64,000 bases of DNA, taken from CAWIMX01 sp963837345. GTDB taxonomy: Bacteria > Acidobacteriota > Vicinamibacteria > Vicinamibacterales > CAVVIG01. The position numbers and the translations under genes are program-made. This document shows, one piece after another, positions 24,935-33,723 of this stretch (position 1 is its first letter; each line of letters opens with the position of its first letter). Under the pieces are notes generated by a model. It worked only from the letters and a program-made list of their open reading frames with translations. It was not told where the DNA came from and did not search any database. The stretch covers positions 3,410,001 to 3,474,000 of the forward strand of contig CAWIMX010000001.1 in assembly GCA_963837345.1 (NCBI GenBank), read 5' to 3'.

Positions 24935-25468
24935 ATGCTTCGCAAAGCGCAAGGATTCGCGCTCATCGATTTGCTTTTTGTCTGCGGCATCATCGGCGTG
25001 CTCTGCGCCACCGCGATGCCCCGGTTGCTGATGGCCAGGCAGGCGGCAGGCGCCAGTTCGGCCGTCGGGTCGCTCCGTACCGTGAACAGCGCCGAGTTGA
25101 GTTTCGCCCTCACCTGCGCCGGGGGGTTCTACGCCACGACGTTCCCGACCCTCGGCACGCCTCCGCCCGCCAGCAACGACGCGTTCATTTCCGAGGACCT
25201 GGGCGCCGCGGTGTCGGTCGTCAAGTCGGGCTATCTGATGCAGCTGGACGGCATCCCGTACGCGGGATCGCCGACGCCCTGCAACGGCGGCCGGGCGGGG
25301 GAGTCGAGCCGCGGCTACGCGGCGGCTGCGGATCCGGTCGAGCCCGGCAACCCGCGATTTTTCGCGACGAACGCCGACAGCGTCATCTGGGAGGACACCT
25401 CGTCTCTGTTTGCCGCGATGCCGGAACTGGGCGCGCCGCCCTCCGGCGTCGCCCTCAACCATTGGTAG
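24935..25468 (+). CDS. type IV pilin / type II secretion pseudopilin-like protein
   Basis: A 177-aa protein with a short basic leader (MLRKAQG) and the prepilin cleavage/methylation site followed by FALIDLLFVCGIIGVLCATA, a long hydrophobic helix. The usual Glu at position 5 of the mature protein is Asp here (FALID). The C-terminal globular part has a pair of cysteines (Cys in LTCAGG and PTPCNGG) that could form a disulfide. Start ATG 24935 is preferred over a TTG six bases earlier. No other pilus gene is nearby. Confidence 0.85.
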   Translation: MLRKAQGFALIDLLFVCGIIGVLCATAMPRLLMARQAAGASSAVGSLRTVNSAELSFALTCAGGFYATTFPTLGTPPPASNDAFISEDLGAAVSVVKSGYLMQLDGIPYAGSPTPCNGGRAGESSRGYAAAADPVEPGNPRFFATNADSVIWEDTSSLFAAMPELGAPPSGVALNHW

Positions 25469-25496
25469 GGGGGCTGATCAGCTATAATCTTGGTCG

Positions 25497-25844
25497 ATGT
25501 GGACCAAGATGATGTCCGGGGCCCGCAAGAAGGCTCCCAAGACGATTGCCGTCATCGACCCCGATCGCTGCTTCGGGGCTTTTGCCTGTTCGATTTGCCA
25601 GGCGGCGTGTCCAGTCGCCGGCTGTATCGTTGAAGAGCCCGACCGGGATGGCCGGATGGTGTGTGCCGTGCGCGCCGATCTCTGCATCGGCTGCGGGCTG
25701 TGCGTCACGCTCGGCAATCCCACGGCCCCTCAGCAGCGTGAGTTCGGCTGCCCCCCCGACTACGACGCCATCAACATGATGCCGTTTGCCGACGTGGTGA
25801 AGGCGCTCGAGGGTCAGTCGGAGGAACCGCAGCCCGCCGCGTAG
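25497..25844 (+). CDS. dicluster 4Fe-4S ferredoxin-like protein, unusual cysteine spacing
   Basis: A 115-aa protein with two iron-sulfur motifs. The first reads CFGAFACSICQAACP: Cys25-x5-Cys31-x2-Cys34-x3-Cys38-Pro instead of the standard x2-x2-x3. The second is CIGCGLC (63, 66, 69) with the last Cys-Pro delayed to 85 (FGCPPDY). Extra cysteines lie at 43 and 56. It probably carries electrons for a redox enzyme not found here. It converges on the HMG-CoA lyase gene with a 13-base gap. Confidence 0.8.
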   Translation: MWTKMMSGARKKAPKTIAVIDPDRCFGAFACSICQAACPVAGCIVEEPDRDGRMVCAVRADLCIGCGLCVTLGNPTAPQQREFGCPPDYDAINMMPFADVVKALEGQSEEPQPAA

Positions 25845-25857
25845 CTGCGGCTTCCGT

Positions 25858-26757
25858 CTACGAGCGGGCGCGCACGGCCTGCGCGTAGCGCGAGGGCAGC
25901 GGGTGGTCGACGCGCGCCGCGATGAAGTCGGTGGCCTCTTCGAGCGTCTGCAGCGACACGCCGGTTTCGATTCCCAGCCCATCCAGCATGTACACCAGAT
26001 CGTCGGTGGCCAGGTTGCCGGACGCGCCCGGCGCGTAGGGGCAGCCGCCCAGGCCGCCGGCCGACGCGTCGAACGTTCTGATGCCGAGCGGCAGGGCGGC
26101 CTGAACGTTGGCGAGAGCCATGCCGCGCGTATCGTGGAAGTGGAGCGCGATCTGCGAGGGCGCCACGCGCGCGAACACCGCCTCGAGCACCCGCGGCACC
26201 TGTCCGGGATGCGCCACGCCGATGGTATCGCTCACGGCCACTTCGAAGACGCCAAGGTCGATGAGGCGCCGGGCCAGCGTCGACACCCGCTCCGGCGGCA
26301 CCTCGCCTTCATACGGGCAGCCGAACGCCGTCGAGAGATAGCCGCGCACGCGCACGCCGGCGGCGCGGGCCTGGCGGCAGACCTCGCGGTACGTCTCGAG
26401 CGATGGCTCGATCCCCTGATTGATGTTCTTCCGGCTGAAGCTCTCGGTGGACGCCGCGAAAATCGCGACCTCGTCAACGCCGGCCGCGATCGCGCGTTCG
26501 AGGCCGGCCGCGTTCGGCACGAGCGCGGTGTAGCGGACACCCGGCCGGCGGGTGATGCCCGCAAACACGGCGGCGGTGTCGGCCATCTGCGGGACCCATT
26601 TCGGGCTCACGAAGGCGCCCGCCTCGATCACCGGCAGGCCGGCGGCGCTCAGCCGGTCGACGAACGCGATCTTATCAGCCGTCGACACGAGTGACGCCTC
26701 GTTCTGCAGGCCGTCGCGCGGGCCGACCTCGACGATCGTGACCCTCACGGCCGCCAC
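25858..26757 (-). CDS. mvaB: hydroxymethylglutaryl-CoA lyase
   Basis: Splits HMG-CoA to acetoacetate and acetyl-CoA, the last step of leucine breakdown. It is a 299-aa TIM-barrel DRE-metallolyase with VEVGPRDGLQNEA at the start, FVSPKWVPQMAD near 49, SDTIGVAHPG near 175, LHFHDTRGMA near 205 and the catalytic GGLGGCPYAPGASGN near 233. Its start overlaps the end of the enoyl-CoA hydratase gene, giving one operon with the carboxylase. Confidence 0.96.
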   Translation of the reverse strand: MAAVRVTIVEVGPRDGLQNEASLVSTADKIAFVDRLSAAGLPVIEAGAFVSPKWVPQMADTAAVFAGITRRPGVRYTALVPNAAGLERAIAAGVDEVAIFAASTESFSRKNINQGIEPSLETYREVCRQARAAGVRVRGYLSTAFGCPYEGEVPPERVSTLARRLIDLGVFEVAVSDTIGVAHPGQVPRVLEAVFARVAPSQIALHFHDTRGMALANVQAALPLGIRTFDASAGGLGGCPYAPGASGNLATDDLVYMLDGLGIETGVSLQTLEEATDFIAARVDHPLPSRYAQAVRARS

Positions 26758-27533
26758 TTCGCCTGCCGTTTGTCGAGGAAGGCGTGGAGCCCCTCCTGGC
26801 CCTCCGCCGAGGCGCGTCGCGCCGCGATGGCCTGTGCCGTAATCGGCATCGCCTCGGCCACCGACCGCTCCGCCACATCGGCGATGAGCGCCTTGGTCGC
26901 CGCATGCGCCTCGGGACCGCCTTCGAGAAGGTGGGCGAGGCGCGCATCGACCGCCGCGTCGAGGGCGCCGACCGCCACGACTTCATGCACCAGGCCAATC
27001 TCCTGCGCCCGCCGGGCCGTGAAGCGCGCACCAGTGAGGAACAGCTCGCGCGCGGCCGATCGGCCGATCTTGGCGATGATGAACGGCGAAATGACGGCCG
27101 GCAGGATGCCGAGCTTCACCTCCGTGAAGGCGAACACGGCCTGGTCCTCGGCGACGACGATGTCGCAGACGGCGGCCAGGCCGGCGCCGCCGCCGATGGC
27201 CGCGCCGTGGACGCGTCCGACGACCGGCATGGGCAGCGTATCGAGCGCAGCGAACATGCGGGAGGCCGCGGTGGCGTCGCGCAGGTTCTCGGCGTCCGAG
27301 TAGGCGGCGGTCTTCGCCATCCATGCGATGTCGGCGCCGGCGCTGAAGCTGGGTCCCTCGCCGGCGAGTACGACGGCGCGCACGGTGCCGCCAGGCGCCT
27401 GGTGCAGGCCGCTCGCCCAGGCCGTCAGCTCGGCGATCACGTCTTCGTTGAAGGCGTTGCGCACGTCGGGGCGGTTGAGCGTGACGCGTTCGATCTGCCG
27501 CTCCCGCACCACCCGAAGATGCCGGTACCCCAT
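26745..27533 (-). CDS. enoyl-CoA hydratase/isomerase, probably methylglutaconyl-CoA hydratase
   Basis: Crotonase-family enzyme of 262 aa. The oxyanion-hole segments are visible: LAGEGPSFSAGADIAWM near 60 and VHGAAIGGGAGLAAVCDIVV near 104, with the acidic residue in FTEVKLGILPAVI near 134. Between HMG-CoA lyase and methylcrotonyl-CoA carboxylase it most likely hydrates 3-methylglutaconyl-CoA to HMG-CoA. I took ATG 27533 as start; a longer start at 27563 overlaps the upstream gene. Confidence 0.92.
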   Translation of the reverse strand: MGYRHLRVVRERQIERVTLNRPDVRNAFNEDVIAELTAWASGLHQAPGGTVRAVVLAGEGPSFSAGADIAWMAKTAAYSDAENLRDATAASRMFAALDTLPMPVVGRVHGAAIGGGAGLAAVCDIVVAEDQAVFAFTEVKLGILPAVISPFIIAKIGRSAARELFLTGARFTARRAQEIGLVHEVVAVGALDAAVDARLAHLLEGGPEAHAATKALIADVAERSVAEAMPITAQAIAARRASAEGQEGLHAFLDKRQAKWRP

Positions 27534-27546
27534 GGTTCCCTCGCGT

Positions 27547-29154
<1,608 letters not shown>

Positions 29155-29196
29155 CGGGAAGGGCAGCTCGGTAGTCGCGGGCGGAAGCGCCCGCGC

Positions 29197-29370
29197 TCAC
29201 CATCCACAGCAGTCGGTTTTGAACCCGCACGCCGGACACCGCCAGACCGCGTGCATCCGGTACATCGCCTCGCCACACCGATCGCACAACATCCGATCGT
29301 CGCGCGGCGCCTGAATCTCGAGCGGCGACATCGGCCGGGCCGGCAGCTTGGGCGGCGGAGGCTCCGACAT
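29197..29370 (-). CDS. small zinc-ribbon protein
   Basis: A 57-aa protein with a Pro-rich start and CDRCGEAM then CPACGFKTDCC, two CxxC pairs typical of a zinc ribbon. ATG 29370. It lies 42 bases upstream of mccB on the same strand. No specific role known; the family is small, unnamed and common in Acidobacteria-like genomes. Confidence 0.7.
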   Translation of the reverse strand: MSEPPPPKLPARPMSPLEIQAPRDDRMLCDRCGEAMYRMHAVWRCPACGFKTDCCGW

Positions 29371-29432
29371 GCCGGGATTATCGCACAGGCCTCGGTTGGG
29401 CCGCCGTGCGGCTCCTGCGATAATGTGCCGCG

Positions 29433-30329
29433 ATGGACCAGCCGACGGGGGGCCGCGCGCTCGTGCGGCGCGCGGAAGCGATCGCCCGCATCGCCGCACG
29501 AGCGGCGTGGATCGGGTTCGTCGAGTTCTACCACAGCGACAATCTGATGTACGCGGCGTCGATCGCGTACTACTCGCTGCTCTCGCTGTTTCCGTTTTTC
29601 ATGATCGCGCTCTCGGTCATCGGTTTCGTGACGGCGGATCTGCAGGACCGCGGCGCAGCGCTGCGGTTCGTCGAGGCCTACTTCCCCGCGCAGTTCGACT
29701 TCATCGAAAACCAGCTCGACGCGTTTCGCACGCACAGTCTCTCGCTCGGGATCGCCGGCACCGTGGCGCTCATCTGGGGCGCGATCGGCGTGTTCGGCGC
29801 GATCGCCACGGCTGTCAACTACGCGTGGGGCGTCGAGAAACGCCGGAACATCTTCCGGCACAAGTGGTTCTCCTTCGTCATGATGCTCCTGGCGGCGGCG
29901 CTCCTGGCCGTCGTCGTGCTTCTGGTGAGCGCGAGCCGGATGGTCGAGGCGTCGTCGTTTGCGGGCGTGCTCGCGCGATTTCCCGCGCTCAATCTGTTGC
30001 GCAGTTTCACGCTGCGCTGGGCCACGACGGCGCTCTTCGTCGTCGTCGTCGGGTTGATCTTCTACTACGTGCCGAACGTGAAGGTGCCGTTCCGGGACGT
30101 CTGGGTGGGGGCGTTCGCCACCGGGTTGCTCTGGAAGGGAGCCCTCGAGCTCGTGTCCTGGTATGCGAGCGACATGACGCGGCTCTCGCGCGTGAACGGA
30201 TCGATCACGGCCGTCGTGGTGTTCCTGGTGTGGGTCTACGTGCAGGCCACCATCCTGCTCTACGGCGCCCAGTTCACGGCCGTCTACGCGCGGCTGAGGG
30301 GCGACCGGCTGGAGCCCGAACCGGACTAG
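29433..30329 (+). CDS. YihY/BrkB family membrane protein
   Basis: A 298-aa inner-membrane protein with about six membrane segments. It has the family opening FVEFYHSDNLMYAASIAYYS, then LLSLFPFFMIALSVIGFVTA, NYAWGVEKRRNIFRHKWFSF and SRVNGSITAVVVFLVWVYVQ near the end, finishing with ILLYGAQFTAVYARL. Once called ribonuclease BN in error; the true function is unknown, with transport suggested. Confidence 0.92.
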   Translation: MDQPTGGRALVRRAEAIARIAARAAWIGFVEFYHSDNLMYAASIAYYSLLSLFPFFMIALSVIGFVTADLQDRGAALRFVEAYFPAQFDFIENQLDAFRTHSLSLGIAGTVALIWGAIGVFGAIATAVNYAWGVEKRRNIFRHKWFSFVMMLLAAALLAVVVLLVSASRMVEASSFAGVLARFPALNLLRSFTLRWATTALFVVVVGLIFYYVPNVKVPFRDVWVGAFATGLLWKGALELVSWYASDMTRLSRVNGSITAVVVFLVWVYVQATILLYGAQFTAVYARLRGDRLEPEPD

Positions 30330-30364
30330 TGGAGCGTATCGGCTGAATCAGTACCAGGGCAATG

Positions 30365-30575
30365 AACCACAGAGGCTCAGAGACTCAGAGACTCGCGAGA
30401 TCGTCGCCGGCCTGCTGTGCAGGCCGGCCGCGAGGCCGAGCGATCCGGACACCCAAGGCGGCAGGCCCGGGAAACGCGCCTTGCGTGTCCGGATCGGTCG
30501 TCCTCGCAGGCGCCGCGGAGGCGGCGCCGACGACCGGCAGCTCTCGGGTCTCCGTGTCTCCGTGTCTCTGTGGTT
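30365..30575. repeat. 211-bp imperfect palindrome flanked by accacagag-type arms
   Basis: The 299 bases between the YihY and PfpI genes hold a long hairpin. The outer arms at 30365-30399 (aaccacagaggctcagagac) and 30541-30575 (complement of aaccacagagacacggagac) pair over about 35 bases. An inner perfect 11-bp stem gatccggacac / gtgtccggatc lies at 30442-30452 and 30485-30495, with further GC-rich pairing between. This looks like a miniature dispersed repeat or MITE-like unit. A 71-codon open frame inside it is a product of the repeat. Confidence 0.65.
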
Positions 30576-30628
30576 GATCTCGAATTCGCGGTTCGTCGAA
30601 GCGGTAGTACTTCAGCGGGTACGGGCCA

Positions 30629-31174
30629 CTAGGCCGTCACGGGCGACAGGGCCCGGATGATGGCGTCGGTGAAAACGGGCACATCGTCCGGTTTGCGCGA
30701 CGTGATGAGGTTGCCGTCCTCGACGACCGGCTTGTCCACGTACATGCCGCCGGCGTTCTTCACGTCGATGGCGATCGAGGGCCAGCAGGTGAGCGTCCGG
30801 CCCCGCAGGGCGATCGCCGAGATGAGCAGCTGGGGCCCGTGGCAGATGGCTGCCACCGGCTTGCGCGCGTGCATCATGTCGCGCGCCAGGTCCACCATCG
30901 CGTGGCGCATCCGCATCTTGTCGGGCGCATGGCCGCCGGGAATCACCAGCGCGTCGAAGTCGGCGGCGCGCGCGGCGCCCGCCGCGATGTCGGCCCGCAC
31001 GACCGCTTCGCCCCGCTTGCCACGGAATTCGGCGCCCGCCGTCGGTCCGACGACGACGACAGTGGCGCCCGCGGCACGCAGATCCTCCAGAGGACCGGTG
31101 AGCTCGCGATCTTCGAAGTCGTCTTCCACGAGGATCGCGATGCGCTTGCCTGCCAGGACAGTCGAGCCGGTCAT
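30629..31174 (-). CDS. PfpI/DJ-1 family protein
   Basis: A 181-aa class I glutamine-amidotransferase-like protein. The nucleophile elbow is AICHGPQLLISA with Cys and His adjacent (~110-121). Other family segments are AILVEDDFEDRELTGPLEDL near 14 and FDALVIPGGHAPDKMR near 73. The family includes intracellular proteases, chaperones and deglycases, and the exact activity cannot be told. It is divergent from the DUF255 gene by 33 bases. Confidence 0.92.
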   Translation of the reverse strand: MTGSTVLAGKRIAILVEDDFEDRELTGPLEDLRAAGATVVVVGPTAGAEFRGKRGEAVVRADIAAGAARAADFDALVIPGGHAPDKMRMRHAMVDLARDMMHARKPVAAICHGPQLLISAIALRGRTLTCWPSIAIDVKNAGGMYVDKPVVEDGNLITSRKPDDVPVFTDAIIRALSPVTA

Positions 31175-31207
31175 GGGGGGATTCTACTTCAGTGTCATAA
31201 TCGCGTG

Positions 31208-33328
31208 ATGAACCGCCTCGCCAGCGAGCGCAGCCCCTACCTGATTCAGCATGCCGGCAATCCCGTGGACTGGTTTCCCTGGGGCGACGTGGCCTTCGCG
31301 AAAGCGCGCGCCGAGCAGAAGCCCATTTTCCTGTCCGTCGGCTACTCGACGTGCCACTGGTGCCACGTGATGGCACACGAGTCGTTCGAGAACGCGGAGG
31401 TCGCCGCGCTCCTGAATGCCCGCTACGTGGCGGTGAAGGTGGATCGCGAAGAGCGGCCCGACGTGGATCGCGTGTTCATGACGTTCGTGCAGGCCACGAC
31501 CGGCGGCGGCGGATGGCCGATGAGCGTGTGGCTGATGCCGGACGGACGGCCGTTCTACGGCGGCACCTACTTTCCGCCGACCTCGCGCTGGGGTCGGCCG
31601 GGGTTCGTCGAGATTCTGCAGGAGATTGCCCGCGTCTGGGAGACGGACCGCGCGAAGGTCGAAGAGTCGGCCGGCTCGATCACGGCGCGCTTGAAGGATC
31701 TGGAGCGCCTCGCGCCCACGGGCGAGCGTCCGGGCGCCGACGCGCTCGAGCACACAGTCGCGGAATTTCGGTCGGCGTTCGACGCGCGGCACGGCGGGTT
31801 CGGCGACGCTCCCAAGTTTCCGCGGCCGAGCGAGCTGCTCTTTCTTCTCCGCGAATTCAAGCGCACCGGCAACACGGAGGCCCGCGACATGGCCCTGGCG
31901 TCGCTCCAGGCGATGGCCGTCGGCGGCGTGCGGGATCATATCGGCGGCGGGTTTCATCGCTACTCGGTCGACGCCGCCTGGCGCGTGCCGCACTTCGAGA
32001 AGATGCTCTACGACCAGGCCCAGCTGGCCCTCGCCTACCTCGAAGGCGCGCAGGCGGCCGGCGAAGCGTTCTTCGCGGGGGTGGCCGAGGACACCCTCGA
32101 GTACGTCATGCGCCAGATGACCGATGCCTCCGGCGGGTTCTTCTCGGCCGAAGACGCCGACAGCATCGCGCCCGAGCGGGCCGGCGACGCCGGCGCGCAC
32201 CCGTCGGAGGGGGCTTTCTACCTCTGGCGCGAAGACGAGGTGAACGAACTCGTCGGGGCCGACGGCGAGATCGTGCGGCGGCGCTTCGGCATCGAGCCCG
32301 CCGGCAACGCGCCGGCGGATCCCCAGCAGGAATTCACGGGAAAGAACCTGCTGTACGTCGCCAGCTCCATCGACGACATCGCCACGGCCACGGGCCGGTC
32401 CAATCGCGACGTGGTCGTCGCAATCGAGCGCGCGCGCCTGCGGCTCTTCGAGGCCCGCCTGGCGCGGCCCCGGCCGCTGCTGGACGACAAGGTGCTGACG
32501 TCGTGGAACGGGCTGATGATCGCCGCCTTCGCCCGGATGGCCAGGGTCATGCGGCCCCTCGCCGACCAGCGCGGTGCGGCCGAGCCGTACCTGAACGCCG
32601 CGCGGCGGGCGGCCGCCTTCATCCGCGACCGGTTGTGGCGCGCCGACGAGGGGCGCCTCTGGCATCGCTATCGGGCCGGCGAGGCCGGGATCGACGGCTA
32701 TGCGGAAGACTACGCGTTTCTCATTTTCGGGCTGCTCGAACTGTTCCAGGCCGGCGGCGGCTCAGAGTGGCTCGATTGGGCGGTGACGCTGCAGGATCGC
32801 CAGGACGATCTCTTCTGGGACGAGGCGCGCGGAGGCTGGTTCAGCACGACCGGGACGGATCCGACCGTGCTGCTGCGACTGAAGGACGACTACGACGGCG
32901 CGGAGCCGACGGCGAGCTCGGTCGCCGTCATGAACCTGCTCGTGCTCTCGCATCTCGTCGACCGGCCCGAATGGGCGGAGAAGATCGATCGGACGTTCCG
33001 CCTGTTCTCGACGCGGCTCGCCCAGATGGGCCGCGGCGTGCCGATGATGGGGGCGGCGCTGTCGACCGCCGTGGCCGGAGTCCGCCAGATCGCCATCGTC
33101 GGCGACGACCGCACGGCGCTCGAGCGCGTCGTGGCCTTGCGCTATGAGCCGTTTACGGTCACGATGTCGTTCGACGCCGACGCGTCAGGCGCCCTGGCGG
33201 CGCGGCTGCCGCTCGTCGGCGCCATGGCGGCGGCCGCCGATGGATCGGCGCGCGCGTACGTGTGCAAGGACTTCACCTGCCGGGCGCCCGTGGCTTCGGC
33301 CGAGGCGCTCGAGGCAGAGCTGGCATGA
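31208..33328 (+). CDS. DUF255 thioredoxin-domain protein (YyaL/SSP411 family)
   Basis: A 706-aa protein. The N-terminal thioredoxin-like domain has MNRLASERSPYLIQHAGNPV, DWFPWGDVAFAKAR and the redox-type STCHWCHVMAHESFEN (~48-63). It is followed by an (alpha/alpha)6-barrel-like region with FPRPSELLFLLREF, HIGGGFHRYSVDAAWRVPHF and DDKVLTSWNGLMIAAFARM. The family is cytoplasmic and widespread; its substrate is unsettled. Start ATG 31208. The stop overlaps the next start (ATGA). Confidence 0.95.
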   Translation: MNRLASERSPYLIQHAGNPVDWFPWGDVAFAKARAEQKPIFLSVGYSTCHWCHVMAHESFENAEVAALLNARYVAVKVDREERPDVDRVFMTFVQATTGGGGWPMSVWLMPDGRPFYGGTYFPPTSRWGRPGFVEILQEIARVWETDRAKVEESAGSITARLKDLERLAPTGERPGADALEHTVAEFRSAFDARHGGFGDAPKFPRPSELLFLLREFKRTGNTEARDMALASLQAMAVGGVRDHIGGGFHRYSVDAAWRVPHFEKMLYDQAQLALAYLEGAQAAGEAFFAGVAEDTLEYVMRQMTDASGGFFSAEDADSIAPERAGDAGAHPSEGAFYLWREDEVNELVGADGEIVRRRFGIEPAGNAPADPQQEFTGKNLLYVASSIDDIATATGRSNRDVVVAIERARLRLFEARLARPRPLLDDKVLTSWNGLMIAAFARMARVMRPLADQRGAAEPYLNAARRAAAFIRDRLWRADEGRLWHRYRAGEAGIDGYAEDYAFLIFGLLELFQAGGGSEWLDWAVTLQDRQDDLFWDEARGGWFSTTGTDPTVLLRLKDDYDGAEPTASSVAVMNLLVLSHLVDRPEWAEKIDRTFRLFSTRLAQMGRGVPMMGAALSTAVAGVRQIAIVGDDRTALERVVALRYEPFTVTMSFDADASGALAARLPLVGAMAAAADGSARAYVCKDFTCRAPVASAEALEAELA

Positions 33329-33684
33329 GTATTCCGGTCGACATCTGGTTGCGCGGCGAGAACCACGCCACGACGCGCCAGCTCGACAGCGTCGAGACCA
33401 ACGCGGCGAGCTGGACCGACGAGGACGTGCGCGCGGTGCTCGAAGCCATGCTGCGCGCGATGGATCGCGAAAAGCACCCCGACGACGGCACTCGGCCGGT
33501 CGCGCTGCGCGGCCTCAGCTGGATCGTGAATCCCTACGAGGACGGGGGCGTCGTGCTGGCCATCGAGATCGGCCTGGGTGCCGCGGTGGCCGGTCCGTTC
33601 GCCATCGAACAAAAGACGCTCGAAACCATGGTCTCGCGGGTGCTCGCCCGGCCGCCCGGGGCCGCCTCCTCGACCGTGCACTGA
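33325..33684 (+). CDS. hypothetical protein coupled to the DUF255 gene
   Basis: A 119-aa alpha/beta protein with no recognised domain (WTDEDVRAVLEAMLRAMDRE, then LSWIVNPYEDGGVVLAIEI). Its ATG overlaps the DUF255 stop as ATGA, so translation is coupled, and the two may work together. No signal peptide or membrane segment. Confidence 0.7.
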   Translation: MSIPVDIWLRGENHATTRQLDSVETNAASWTDEDVRAVLEAMLRAMDREKHPDDGTRPVALRGLSWIVNPYEDGGVVLAIEIGLGAAVAGPFAIEQKTLETMVSRVLARPPGAASSTVH

Positions 33685-33699
33685 CCTGCCCGACGTGCC

Positions 33700-33722
33700 G
33701 GGCCTCGTGTTATAAGAGGCCC
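33700..33722 (+). promoter_or_regulatory. hairpin covering the ribosome binding site of the next gene
   Basis: A perfect 7-bp stem GGGCCTC / GAGGCCC (33700-33706 and 33716-33722) with a 9-base loop gtgttataa ends 1 base before the ATG at 33724. The only Shine-Dalgarno-like bases (GAGG at 33716-33719) are inside the stem. It may act as the terminator of the upstream gene or limit translation of the hydrolase gene. Confidence 0.4.
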
Positions 33723-33723
33723 C

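Noticed and set aside
30362..30577. 71-aa protein inside the palindromic repeat
   Set aside because: It is encoded wholly by the hairpin, with no ribosome binding site and Ser/Arg/Pro-rich composition.
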